Below are positions 1 through 7,858 of a DNA stretch of 36,053 nucleotides, in pieces. Every line of letters starts with the position of its first letter. Position 1 is the stretch's first letter. Source of the DNA: a virus; the IMG/VR virus record IMGVR_UViG_3300012954_000026, positions 1 to 36,053 of that record. One strand, 5' to 3'. Under the pieces are notes generated by a model that made no database searches, was not told the DNA's origin, and saw only the letters and a list, made by a program, of their open reading frames with translations. Both the position numbers and the translations under genes were made by a program.

Positions 1-2
1 AG

Positions 3-407
3 TTAGAAAAATTAGGAGTTTCAAAAGATGATGATATGTACAAAATTAAACAATTAGAAGTACAAAATAATCTAAGCAACGTGTCATTAGGACAACTTGG
101 TATCACTATGAGAAGATTTAAGGAATTACAAGCTGATATAAAAGATAAACTAGCCGCCGGCAAAACAGCAAGAGAAAAAGTAGATGCACAAAATAAAGCA
201 AGTGATGATAGACTTATAGCACTTGCAAAAGGAAGAGCAACAGACCCAACAGGAAATCCAGTATCAACTCCACCTAAAGCAGGAGATACCAGTGGAACAT
301 TTGCAGATGATGCACAAGCGTCAGGTAGTGGCGGATCATCTGAACCAACAATAACAACAGGTTATATAGATGAAAAAGGACTTTGGGTTCCTTATGGAAT
401 AGATTAA
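3..407 (+). CDS. 3' end of an unidentified gene upstream of the baseplate hub (5' truncated by the window)
   Basis: The frame is open from the left edge to a TAA at 405-407, so this is most likely the C-terminal end (about 134 residues) of a longer protein. The first in-frame ATG at 36 is a poor start: the nearest AGGAG is at 14-18, about 17 bases away, and the codons before it read on without a stop. The visible part starts with a charged, probably helical stretch (KRFKELQADIKDKL-like), then a low-complexity Pro/Gly/Ser/Thr/Asp linker, and ends in GLWVPYGID. I do not recognise the family. It sits just before gp5 and shares the TAATG overlap with it, so it is probably another baseplate or tail component (in T4 relatives gp53 can lie here). 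That assignment comes from position only. Confidence 0.6.
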   Translation, partial: LEKLGVSKDDDMYKIKQLEVQNNLSNVSLGQLGITMRRFKELQADIKDKLAAGKTAREKVDAQNKASDDRLIALAKGRATDPTGNPVSTPPKAGDTSGTFADDAQASGSGGSSEPTITTGYIDEKGLWVPYGID

Positions 408-3214
408 TGGAATACGAATTACCGTCAGGCGGAAAAAACAAAAGGTCAGCAGGTGCTGGAGTCAAAAAAATGTCTCCAGGTCCATACGTGGCTAAAGTTG
501 TAAGTCATTTAGATGCTAAACGACAAGGTTCTTTAAAAGTACAACTTCTATCTAACGTTGTAGCGTCTAATGATGACGAACAAGAAGGTCAACTTTTTAC
601 TGTAAGATATTGCATGCCATTTTATGGCGTCAACAATGTTGACAGCAATAGTAAAAATCTAGATTACTATAATACACAACAGAGTTATGGATTTTGGGCA
701 GTACCACCAGATCCAGGCGTTAAAGTTTTAGTTATTTTTGCTGAAGGATTACCTAACCAAGGATTTTGGATTGGTTGTATTCAAGACGAATATATGAATT
801 ATATGGTACCTGCCGGATACCCTTCAGACAAAGGAAGCAACATAATTCAAAAAGATTTACCTAACGATCTTAAAAATTTGCCATTACCAGTAGGAGAATT
901 CAACAAGCGTGTTACAGTAGTTGATGGAAAAAATTTAAAAGCAGGTATGAATCCAGATAAATTTCCTAGACCTCATAATCCTATGATGTCAAGAGTATTA
1001 GCAACACAAGGATTACAAGAAGATATTATTAGAGGACTTACATCTACAACTTCAAGAAGAGATACCCCTAACACTGTTTACGGATGGAATACTCCAGGCC
1101 CGTTAGACAAGCGTCCTGGTAGACCTAAAGGAAGATATGGAGAAGCACAAAACAAAGTTAATTTTTTTAGAAGTAGACTTGGCGGCTCGGCAATTACAAT
1201 GGACGACGGAGATCCAACATTATTGAGATCAGGACCAGCTACAACTACTGGTGCAAAATATTTTGATATTGAAACTACACCCAAAGATGTTTCTAGAGCT
1301 GATGTAACACTGCCTTTCAACGAACACATTAAACTAAAAACTAGAACCGGACATCAGATATTATTACATAATACTGAAGATTTAATTTATATAGGTAACG
1401 CACAAGGTAGTGCATGGATTGAACTTACAGGTAACGGTAAAATAGATGTTTACGCTAATGACAGTATCAACATTAGGACTGAAACTGATCTTAACATAAC
1501 AGCTGACAGAGATATCAATATTAGAGCAGGCAGAGATTATAATTTAACAACAGGTAGAGATAAAAAAGTTCAAGTGGGTCAAAACAATGATGTTATTATT
1601 TCAAATAACGATACAAAAAATGTTGGAGTTAATCAGGACCTTAGAGTAAGTGGTGCTAGACAAAAAGCAATAGGCGCCGACGAAGATGTTCAAATCGCTG
1701 GTACACAAAGATCAACCATATCTGGAGATTACAATTTACAAGTTAGTCAAGATGGACACATTGCTGTAAATGCAAACTTCCATAGTAAAGTAGTTGGTGA
1801 TTATAGGCAGACTGTAAATGGTGCATTTAACTTAAACACACTTGGAGAAAACAAACTTACTAGTTATCAAAGCACACAAATTAAAAGTTTTCTAAACAAT
1901 AAACTTGATGCTAGTACAGGTAATACAGAAATTAAATCTGGAGTCAATCATCTTGAAACAGCAGGTAACCATATACACATGAATAGTACAATACCAGCAA
2001 CATCAGCAGACACAGCAGATGTAATTGGTGACACATTTACTAAACCAGCAACTGGTAATTCTTTAGACGATGCTGACGAAGTACGCGACAAGGATAATCA
2101 AGTTATTAATGATGCTGACGGAAATCCATTAAGAGTAACAGCAGATGCAACAAGAGCAGGCGAAGCCGCAGAAGCGGCCACTCCAAGACGTGTTCCGTTA
2201 CACGAACCTTGGGCAGGACACGAAAGTTACAATCCATCAGGACATACTCCGGGGTCTACAGAAAGTATTATTCAATCATCACCTTCTTTAAGGCAATCAT
2301 CTCCAACGTTGGAGAAAGAATCAGACATGCCTGAACGTAACAGCACCTCTGGTGTATATAGAGCAGGAGATTCGGATCCAAAAGTTGTTGAAATAGACAA
2401 AGTATTTAAAAGCAATGATGACGGCACAGTTGGAACACAACCGTCAGAACCAATATCAAGAACAGAGTCAAAAAGATTTTTCTTAAGCGAACTTATAAAA
2501 GCCTTAGGATTAGATCCGGTAAAAGCATTACAAAGCGGAGCAGTAGAAGGAGGAGCAGGAGAAGCATTAGCTATGGCTATTGCACAGGTCCAAGCTGAAT
2601 GTCGTTTTGAACCAAGAAGTGAAAATTTAAATTATAGTGCCCAAGGATTAAGATCTACATTTAGAATGTTTAAGAAGCCTGGCGGTTATCAATTATCAGA
2701 ACAGTTACATAGAAAGCCTGTAGAAATAGGTAGTGTTGTTTATGGAAGCAGAATGGGCAACGGCGGACCTGAAACTGGTGATGGCTGGAGATATAGAGGA
2801 CGTGGATTAATCCAATTAACTGGTACAGACAATTATAAATTATACGGAGGATTTATTGGAGTAGATATTTACAAAAATCCAGAATTAGCAAATGATCCTA
2901 AAGTTGCTTGTAAACTAGCAGTTGCTTATTTGACCAAAGGACCAAAGGCAAGATTTATTACTTGGACTGATACTAACTTTACTAGTTTAGGAAAACAATT
3001 TCAAAATGCTGTTGGTTACGCTAATCCAGGAGCAAAAACACCAAAGAGAATCGAATCAGGAAAAGGTTTTTGGCAACAAATTAAAAACGGAGATTTGACT
3101 CCGTTAGCTGATGTAACACCACCAGCCGCAATTGATAATGGTGAAGGAACAGCATCAGTGCAAACAGAAGAACAATCAAAAAATGAAAACGCAGGATTAG
3201 ATGGACCATTTTAA
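407..3214 (+). CDS. 5: Baseplate hub / tail spike protein, gp5-like, with C-terminal GH19-type muramidase domain
   Basis: This 935-residue protein is the central tail spike that is driven into the cell envelope. An OB-fold spans residues about 25-140, with the marine-T4 gp5 signatures SYGFWAVPPDPG and GFWIGCIQDEYMNYMVP. The stretch RTGHQILLH (about 312) leads into repeats of the NI.A.RDINI.AG type up to about 525, consistent with the trimeric beta-helix needle. A Ser/Pro/charged linker follows. A domain at about 690-900 resembles GH19 chitinase/endolysins: QVQAEC, ENLNYSAQGL, and YRGRGLIQLTGTDNY. E731 and E739 are the candidate acids. T4 gp5 has its lysozyme between the OB-fold and the needle; here the enzyme is of another family and lies at the C-terminus. 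The ATG at 407 overlaps the previous stop (TAATG). A TTG at 383 would add eight residues but has no support. Confidence 0.92.
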   Translation: MEYELPSGGKNKRSAGAGVKKMSPGPYVAKVVSHLDAKRQGSLKVQLLSNVVASNDDEQEGQLFTVRYCMPFYGVNNVDSNSKNLDYYNTQQSYGFWAVPPDPGVKVLVIFAEGLPNQGFWIGCIQDEYMNYMVPAGYPSDKGSNIIQKDLPNDLKNLPLPVGEFNKRVTVVDGKNLKAGMNPDKFPRPHNPMMSRVLATQGLQEDIIRGLTSTTSRRDTPNTVYGWNTPGPLDKRPGRPKGRYGEAQNKVNFFRSRLGGSAITMDDGDPTLLRSGPATTTGAKYFDIETTPKDVSRADVTLPFNEHIKLKTRTGHQILLHNTEDLIYIGNAQGSAWIELTGNGKIDVYANDSINIRTETDLNITADRDINIRAGRDYNLTTGRDKKVQVGQNNDVIISNNDTKNVGVNQDLRVSGARQKAIGADEDVQIAGTQRSTISGDYNLQVSQDGHIAVNANFHSKVVGDYRQTVNGAFNLNTLGENKLTSYQSTQIKSFLNNKLDASTGNTEIKSGVNHLETAGNHIHMNSTIPATSADTADVIGDTFTKPATGNSLDDADEVRDKDNQVINDADGNPLRVTADATRAGEAAEAATPRRVPLHEPWAGHESYNPSGHTPGSTESIIQSSPSLRQSSPTLEKESDMPERNSTSGVYRAGDSDPKVVEIDKVFKSNDDGTVGTQPSEPISRTESKRFFLSELIKALGLDPVKALQSGAVEGGAGEALAMAIAQVQAECRFEPRSENLNYSAQGLRSTFRMFKKPGGYQLSEQLHRKPVEIGSVVYGSRMGNGGPETGDGWRYRGRGLIQLTGTDNYKLYGGFIGVDIYKNPELANDPKVACKLAVAYLTKGPKARFITWTDTNFTSLGKQFQNAVGYANPGAKTPKRIESGKGFWQQIKNGDLTPLADVTPPAAIDNGEGTASVQTEEQSKNENAGLDGPF

Positions 3215-3417
3215 TGCATAAATTTGTAGTAATGAAAAATAATGAATTGCAAACGTATACAGACTATGATGCAATACCTAACGACTTTGATCATGTAATT
3301 GAGTTTTTACCAGAAATTCCAGAAGGTCCACATACAGAAGAACAACATGAAGAAATTGCAAAATGGAATACAAAGTTACAAAAATTAATGGAGATTGAAC
3401 GTGCCGGCAGTATGTAG
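3214..3417 (+). CDS. Small conserved phage protein of unknown function (67 aa)
   Basis: The ATG at 3214 shares its A with the TAA of the hub gene, so translation is probably coupled. The product is small and acidic in its second half (DFDHVIEFLPEIPEGP followed by a helix rich in Glu and Lys) with no signal peptide, membrane segment or Cys. From memory, similar short proteins sit between gp5 and the PAAR gene in marine T4-like phages, but I cannot assign a role. Its 3' end overlaps the start of the PAAR gene by 17 bases. The position between hub and spike tip would fit a small assembly factor or minor baseplate part; this is inference only. Confidence 0.75.
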   Translation: MHKFVVMKNNELQTYTDYDAIPNDFDHVIEFLPEIPEGPHTEEQHEEIAKWNTKLQKLMEIERAGSM

Positions 3418-3700
3418 AGGTGATAGTGTAGATTCAGATGTAGTACACTGTTCTACCCCAAAAAGAGATGAGTGTAGTGGTGATGTATATGTAAATGGTA
3501 CAGGAGTATCTAGGCAAGACGATAACAATACTACCCATGATGAACCTTCGATTGTGCCGTGTCCTAATCATGCCGCTCCTATTACAACAGGTAGCACAGA
3601 AGTATTTGCTAATGGTAAAGGTGTAGGTAGAGTTGGCGATGCTATTACAGACTGCACAAGTGTTGCAACAGGAAGTCCTACAGTTTTCGCTGGTCCTTAG
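3401..3700 (+). CDS. 5.4: PAAR-repeat tail spike tip protein (gp5.4-like), GTG start
   Basis: This 99-residue PAAR protein caps the gp5 needle and sharpens the membrane-piercing tip. It begins PAVCRGDSVDSD, the usual start of PAAR proteins, and has the repeating pattern G-(S/T)-x-x-V-(F/Y)-x-NG-x-G-V-x-R-x-GD: DVYVNGTGVSRQDD and then EVFANGKGVGRVGD, ending in GSPTVFAGP. Several His and Cys residues (in VVHC, HDEPS, PCPNH and TDC) are candidates for metal binding, as known for the family. I chose GTG at 3401 because GGAG at 3390-3393 lies seven bases upstream and the product then begins at the conserved PAV; the TTG at 3395 would place the start too near that GGAG. The start lies inside the 67-aa gene. 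The next gene, gp25, follows after 17 bases. Confidence 0.88.
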   Translation: MPAVCRGDSVDSDVVHCSTPKRDECSGDVYVNGTGVSRQDDNNTTHDEPSIVPCPNHAAPITTGSTEVFANGKGVGRVGDAITDCTSVATGSPTVFAGP

Positions 3701-3717
3701 AATAGGTAAATATTAAT

Positions 3718-4152
3718 ATGGCAACAGATTTATATAAACAAATTAAAATTACACCTAAGAAAGAGAAGAAGAATCCTATTAGGGCAAAAACATATAGGGG
3801 TTTCAGTACAGTAAATGCTGAAAATAGCTCCTTTCAGCAGTATGATATTGCTTTGATTAAACAGAATTTGCTTAATCATCTGCATATTAGACAAGGAGAA
3901 AAGTTATCCGATCCTACGTTTGGTTGTATTATCTGGGAAGCATTATACGAACCATTAACAACTAGATTAAAAGAAGCGATTACATCTAACGTTACAAATA
4001 TTGTTAATTATGACCCAAGAACAAGAGCATCCGGCGTACAAGTTTCTGAATTTGAAAGCGGACTTCAGGTTGAATGTACGCTAACGTATTTAGACTACAA
4101 TATTAGTGAACAACTAAAAATGCAGTTTGATAAAAACGTTGGATTATCGTGA
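3718..4152 (+). CDS. 25: Baseplate wedge protein gp25 (sheath-initiating, GpW/gp25 family)
   Basis: The 144-residue product matches T4 gp25 in length and motif. The family signature LLNHLHIRQGEKLSDPTFGC lies at about residues 50-70 and is followed by the conserved (I/L)W-(E/D)-x-L-(Y/F)-EP segment (IIWEALYEP). The C-terminal half is a compact alpha/beta domain ending in TLTYLDYNISEQLKMQFD. In contractile tails gp25 joins the inner baseplate wedge and provides the handshake strand on which sheath polymerisation begins. An N-terminal extension rich in Lys and Arg (about residues 8-30) is typical of phage versions. It lies between the PAAR tip gene and gp6, the expected neighbourhood. After its stop come 64 non-coding bases that contain a late-promoter-like motif for gp6. 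Confidence 0.9.
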   Translation: MATDLYKQIKITPKKEKKNPIRAKTYRGFSTVNAENSSFQQYDIALIKQNLLNHLHIRQGEKLSDPTFGCIIWEALYEPLTTRLKEAITSNVTNIVNYDPRTRASGVQVSEFESGLQVECTLTYLDYNISEQLKMQFDKNVGLS

Positions 4153-4181
4153 CACAATTAACTACTAGTATTATTGTTTAT

Positions 4182-4189
4182 AATAAATA
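4182..4189 (+). promoter_or_regulatory. T4-type late promoter motif before gp6
   Basis: AATAAATA matches the T4 late -10 element TATAAATA at seven of eight positions and lies in the only substantial gap of this region (4153-4216). Transcription would start near 4195, upstream of the AAGGA at 4206-4210 and the gp6 ATG at 4217. T4 late promoters need only this -10 box plus the phage sigma factor gp55. The match is by eye. Confidence 0.5.
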
Positions 4190-4216
4190 CTGTAAGCGTT
4201 AAAAGAAGGATAACCA

Positions 4217-7200
4217 ATGTCATCAACCGACAGACAAAATAGACTGCTACTTGCAGAAGATTGGCAGAAAGTATACCAAAGCTACCGTAATGCGGAGTTC
4301 CGTAGTTACGACTTTGACACACTTAGACGGGCAATGATCACCTATCTAAGACAAAATTACCCAGAAGATTTTAACGACTATGTAGATACATCAGAGTATA
4401 TTGCTCTTATTGATATGATTGCGTTCTTAGGACAAAATATCAGTTACAGAGTTGATCTAAACGCAAGAGAAAACTTTTTAGAACTAGCTGAACGTAGAGA
4501 ATCAGTTCTCCGTTTAGCACGTATGCTATCGTACAATCCTAAACGTAATCAATGTGCAAACGGATTAATCAAATTTGAGACAGTAAGCACTTCAGAATCG
4601 TTAGTAGATAGTAATGGTAGTAATCTATCAGGCCAAACAATTATTTGGAACGATCCTAGTAACGCAAATTGGGCAGAGCAGTTTAGACGTGTTCTTAATG
4701 CGGCACTACCTCAAAATGGAACAATAGGTAAGCCAGCTAAGACAGTAGTAATTAATGGAGTGTCAACACAACAGTATAGATTTAATAGTGAAGGAGCAGA
4801 TGTTCCTGTATTTGCTTTTACTAAAGCAGTTGGTGGACAGCCAACACAATTTGAAATGGTGTCAACTGGTATTGACGAAGATAGAAAAGTAATTAAAGAA
4901 GAGAATCCTGTACCAGGAACAAGTTTAGCATTTTTGTATAGAGAAGATGGTAGAGGTTCAGGAAGTGCAAACACAGGATATTTTTTACATTTTAGACAGG
5001 GAACTTTAAAATCTAATGTGTTCAATGTTAATAGCCCAAGTTCAAATCAAAAAATTGCAATTGAAGCACAGAATATTAACGATACAGATGTATGGTTATA
5101 TTCATTAGACGATCTTGGTATACCAGATAGAATTTGGTCTAAGGTTGATTCTTTAGAAGGTAACAATGCAATTTACAATAGTTTGAATAAGCGTATCAGA
5201 GACTTTTATGCTGTACAAACTAGAGCAGACGATGAAGTAAGTCTAGTATTTGCAGATGGAACTTTTGGTAATTTACCTGCAGGCCAGTTTAGAGTTTATT
5301 ATAGAACTAGTGCTAATAGGCTAATGTCTATTGCACCTAGCGAATTAACAAGTATAACATTCTCTCTACCTTATGTTAGTCAATCAGGTACAACGGAAAC
5401 AATGACTATTGGTGTTGAACTTAAAACACCAGTCACTAACGCAACAACTAGTGAATCATCCGCAGACATTAGACAAAATGCTCCGCAAACTTACTACACA
5501 CAAAACAGAATGATTACCGGCGAAGATTATAATATTGTTCCTTTGACTAGTAACCAAGAAATTATAAAAGTAAAATCAACAAACAGAACAACAAGCGGTA
5601 TTAGTAGATATTTTGATTTAAAAGATGCTACTGGAAAATATTCAAGCACTAATTTATATGGCTCAGATGGTGTGTTATATAGAGAACCTTATGAGAGCAA
5701 AACGTCATTTACTTTTAATACACAAACAGATATTGAAGGTGCTATAGAAAATACTATATTACCTATTATACAAAGTAGAGCAATTAGTAATTTTTATTTT
5801 AGCAACTACGCTAAAATTATTGTTAGTGATCTAAATGCTAGATGGAAACAATCAACTAAAACTACAAATAGTTCAACAGGCTTACTTCAAAATATAAGTG
5901 ATGTTCCATATCAAGTAGGATCATTTACTGGAGGTTCTTTAAAATATATAGAAGCTGGGGCTTTGCTTAAATTTAAATCACCACTAGGTTTTTATTTTAT
6001 CGGTGATGGAGAACTTACTAGTGACGCATCAGCAAAAGGTGCAAGTGATTATAAATGGGTAAAAGTTATCAGTGTTAACGGTGCAGGTACAAGTGTTGAT
6101 AGTGTTACAGGTGTAGGTCCTATTGTGTTTAATGAAATACTTCCTGCTAACAGTGTACTTGAAGAAGTAAAACCTAAGATAGTAAAAGACATTACGCCTG
6201 ATATTAGATCACAGATTATTGATCAAGTGTTTGCATACAAAACATTTGCATTACGTTACGACCAAGTTAATCGTAACTGGAGAGTAATTATTAATGAAAA
6301 CTTGAATACAGTAGATGTATTCAGTAATGGTAAAACAGGTGATGTTACAAAAAATCAACTTGACTCAAGTTGGATTGTTCTTTTTGAAACTAACGGAGAA
6401 AAGTATACTGTTACAAACAGAGGACTAAGATATGTTTTTGAAAGTGATACAGAATTAAGTTTTTACTTTGATGGACAAAATAAAATTTACGATTCACAAA
6501 CAGGGCAATTAGTAAAAGACAAAATCGGTATAATGAATTTTAATACAAAGCCAGATTCATTAGAAAATTTTAACAATGATATAGATTGGGAAATTGTTAA
6601 TGAGTTTAGAAATACAGACGGATATATTAATAGTAAAAAAGTAGAAGTAAGTTTCTTTGATTTAAATGACGACGGAAGCGTAGACGATCCAGATATCTTT
6701 GACAATGTTGTTGCTCCGTTAACAAATCCATCTACAAAATATATATTCTTAAAGAAACAATCTACAGACGAAGGATTTAGCAAATACAATTATTATAGTC
6801 AAGGTAATACAATTAATGTTGTTTCTACAGAAACAGAAATTGGAGCATACAGTCAGTACAATGAAGGACAAGTGTTTTATATTATTGATACTAACAACTT
6901 TAAATTTTTAAGTAACAACATCCTTACAGTAACAGCAGATTACAAAGCACAAGTTGGAAGATCAAATCTAAAATTCCATTATGTACACAGTGCAGATGAA
7001 GGAAATAGAATTGATCCTAGTGCAAGTAATATTATTGACATTTATATGTTGACTAAAACTTATGATACAAACTTTAGAAGATATCTTGCAGGTGCAACAA
7101 GTGTTATGCCTTTACCACCAAGCACTGATGAGTTATTTCAAAACTATGGTTCGTCCATTGCTTTATACAAGTCAATAAGTGATGAAGTAATTTATCACCC

Positions 7201-7858
7201 TGTTAGTTATAAACCATTGTTTGGAGTACATGCACAAGATAACTTACAAGCAACAATTAAAATTGTAAAAAATGGCGGAGAAGTTGTTAATAATAATGAA
7301 GTAAAAGTTAATGTAATTGGAGCCATAAACAGATTCTTTGCATTACAAAATTGGGACTTCGGAGACACTTTCCACTTTACTGAACTTGCAACATATGTAA
7401 TGAACGAAGTAGCACCAGATGTTGTTAACATACTCCTTGTGCCTAAACAGGCTACACAAGGATTTGGTAGCTTATATGAAGTTAAAGCAGAGAACAACGA
7501 GATCTTTGTTAATGATGCAACAGTTGATGATGTTGAAATTATTGATTCTATTACAGCGTCAAGAATACAAGCATCAGGAAAAATTGTTACATCAACAGGA
7601 ACAACTAATGCTGGCATTAGAAGCCAACCATTAAACCAAGTGGCTACAACAAATACAACAACTACAAGCACTACTAGCACAACCACTTACTCAAGCTCAA
7701 GTAGCTCAAGTAGCTCCGGCAGTAGCTCGGGTGGCGGAGGATCATCAAGCGGTGGCGGAGGATCATCAAGCGGTGGCGGAGGATCATCAAGTGGTGGCGG
7801 CGGATCAAGTGGCGGCGGAGGTAGCTCCGGCGGCGGCGGTGGAGGCTATGGATACTAA
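4217..7858 (+). CDS. 6: Baseplate wedge protein gp6 with Gly/Ser-rich C-terminal tail
   Basis: This 1,213-residue protein is the large wedge subunit that forms the iris ring of the baseplate. The N-terminal part (DWQKVYQSYRNAEFRSYDFD, then IDMIAFLGQNISYRVDLNAR and RLARMLSYNPKR) is the conserved gp6 start. VFADGTFGNLPAGQ and the NRMITGEDYNIVP segment in the middle are also typical of gp6/gpJ-like wedge proteins. T4 gp6 is about 660 residues, so this one is roughly twice as long; marine versions also tend to be longer. The last 55 or so residues are almost only Ser and Gly in GGGGSSS units and end in GGYGY, which is unusual for a wedge protein. A good ribosome-binding site (AAGGA at 4206-4210) lies seven bases before the ATG. 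The stop overlaps the next ATG (TAATG). Confidence 0.9.
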   Translation: MSSTDRQNRLLLAEDWQKVYQSYRNAEFRSYDFDTLRRAMITYLRQNYPEDFNDYVDTSEYIALIDMIAFLGQNISYRVDLNARENFLELAERRESVLRLARMLSYNPKRNQCANGLIKFETVSTSESLVDSNGSNLSGQTIIWNDPSNANWAEQFRRVLNAALPQNGTIGKPAKTVVINGVSTQQYRFNSEGADVPVFAFTKAVGGQPTQFEMVSTGIDEDRKVIKEENPVPGTSLAFLYREDGRGSGSANTGYFLHFRQGTLKSNVFNVNSPSSNQKIAIEAQNINDTDVWLYSLDDLGIPDRIWSKVDSLEGNNAIYNSLNKRIRDFYAVQTRADDEVSLVFADGTFGNLPAGQFRVYYRTSANRLMSIAPSELTSITFSLPYVSQSGTTETMTIGVELKTPVTNATTSESSADIRQNAPQTYYTQNRMITGEDYNIVPLTSNQEIIKVKSTNRTTSGISRYFDLKDATGKYSSTNLYGSDGVLYREPYESKTSFTFNTQTDIEGAIENTILPIIQSRAISNFYFSNYAKIIVSDLNARWKQSTKTTNSSTGLLQNISDVPYQVGSFTGGSLKYIEAGALLKFKSPLGFYFIGDGELTSDASAKGASDYKWVKVISVNGAGTSVDSVTGVGPIVFNEILPANSVLEEVKPKIVKDITPDIRSQIIDQVFAYKTFALRYDQVNRNWRVIINENLNTVDVFSNGKTGDVTKNQLDSSWIVLFETNGEKYTVTNRGLRYVFESDTELSFYFDGQNKIYDSQTGQLVKDKIGIMNFNTKPDSLENFNNDIDWEIVNEFRNTDGYINSKKVEVSFFDLNDDGSVDDPDIFDNVVAPLTNPSTKYIFLKKQSTDEGFSKYNYYSQGNTINVVSTETEIGAYSQYNEGQVFYIIDTNNFKFLSNNILTVTADYKAQVGRSNLKFHYVHSADEGNRIDPSASNIIDIYMLTKTYDTNFRRYLAGATSVMPLPPSTDELFQNYGSSIALYKSISDEVIYHPVSYKPLFGVHAQDNLQATIKIVKNGGEVVNNNEVKVNVIGAINRFFALQNWDFGDTFHFTELATYVMNEVAPDVVNILLVPKQATQGFGSLYEVKAENNEIFVNDATVDDVEIIDSITASRIQASGKIVTSTGTTNAGIRSQPLNQVATTNTTTTSTTSTTTYSSSSSSSSSGSSSGGGGSSSGGGGSSSGGGGSSSGGGGSSGGGGSSGGGGGGYGY
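7730..7855 (+). repeat. In-frame tandem repeat encoding a GGGGSSS linker at the gp6 C-terminus
   Basis: Three near-identical 21-base units (7730-7750, 7751-7771, 7772-7792), differing only at the last base of the third, are followed by shorter 18-base variants (7793-7810, 7811-7828) and a run of Gly codons. All keep the gp6 frame. The unit sizes are multiples of three, so slippage or recombination would change the linker length without breaking the frame. The stretch is far richer in G and C than the surrounding gene. A GGAGG inside it (7841-7845) is the only visible ribosome-binding sequence upstream of the next ATG, 12 bases away. Confidence 0.9.

Noticed and set aside
383-409. TTG start at 383 for the hub protein
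   Set aside because: It would overlap the upstream gene by 25 bases with no ribosome-binding site; the ATG at 407 gives the TAATG junction seen at three other borders here.
3705-3712. GGTAAATA just before gp25 as a possible late promoter
   Set aside because: Only six of eight match, and a start about six bases downstream would fall on the ATG and leave no leader or ribosome-binding site.
4167-4191. Short inverted repeat AGTATT/AATACT before gp6 as a terminator
   Set aside because: Six AT-rich pairs with no T-run after them; not enough for a terminator, and expected by chance in such AT-rich DNA.
7207-7686. A 159-codon open frame on the - strand opposite the end of gp6
   Set aside because: Low-complexity Val/Ser/Thr-rich translation that arises from the gp6 codons on the other strand; no start signal and no recognisable domain.
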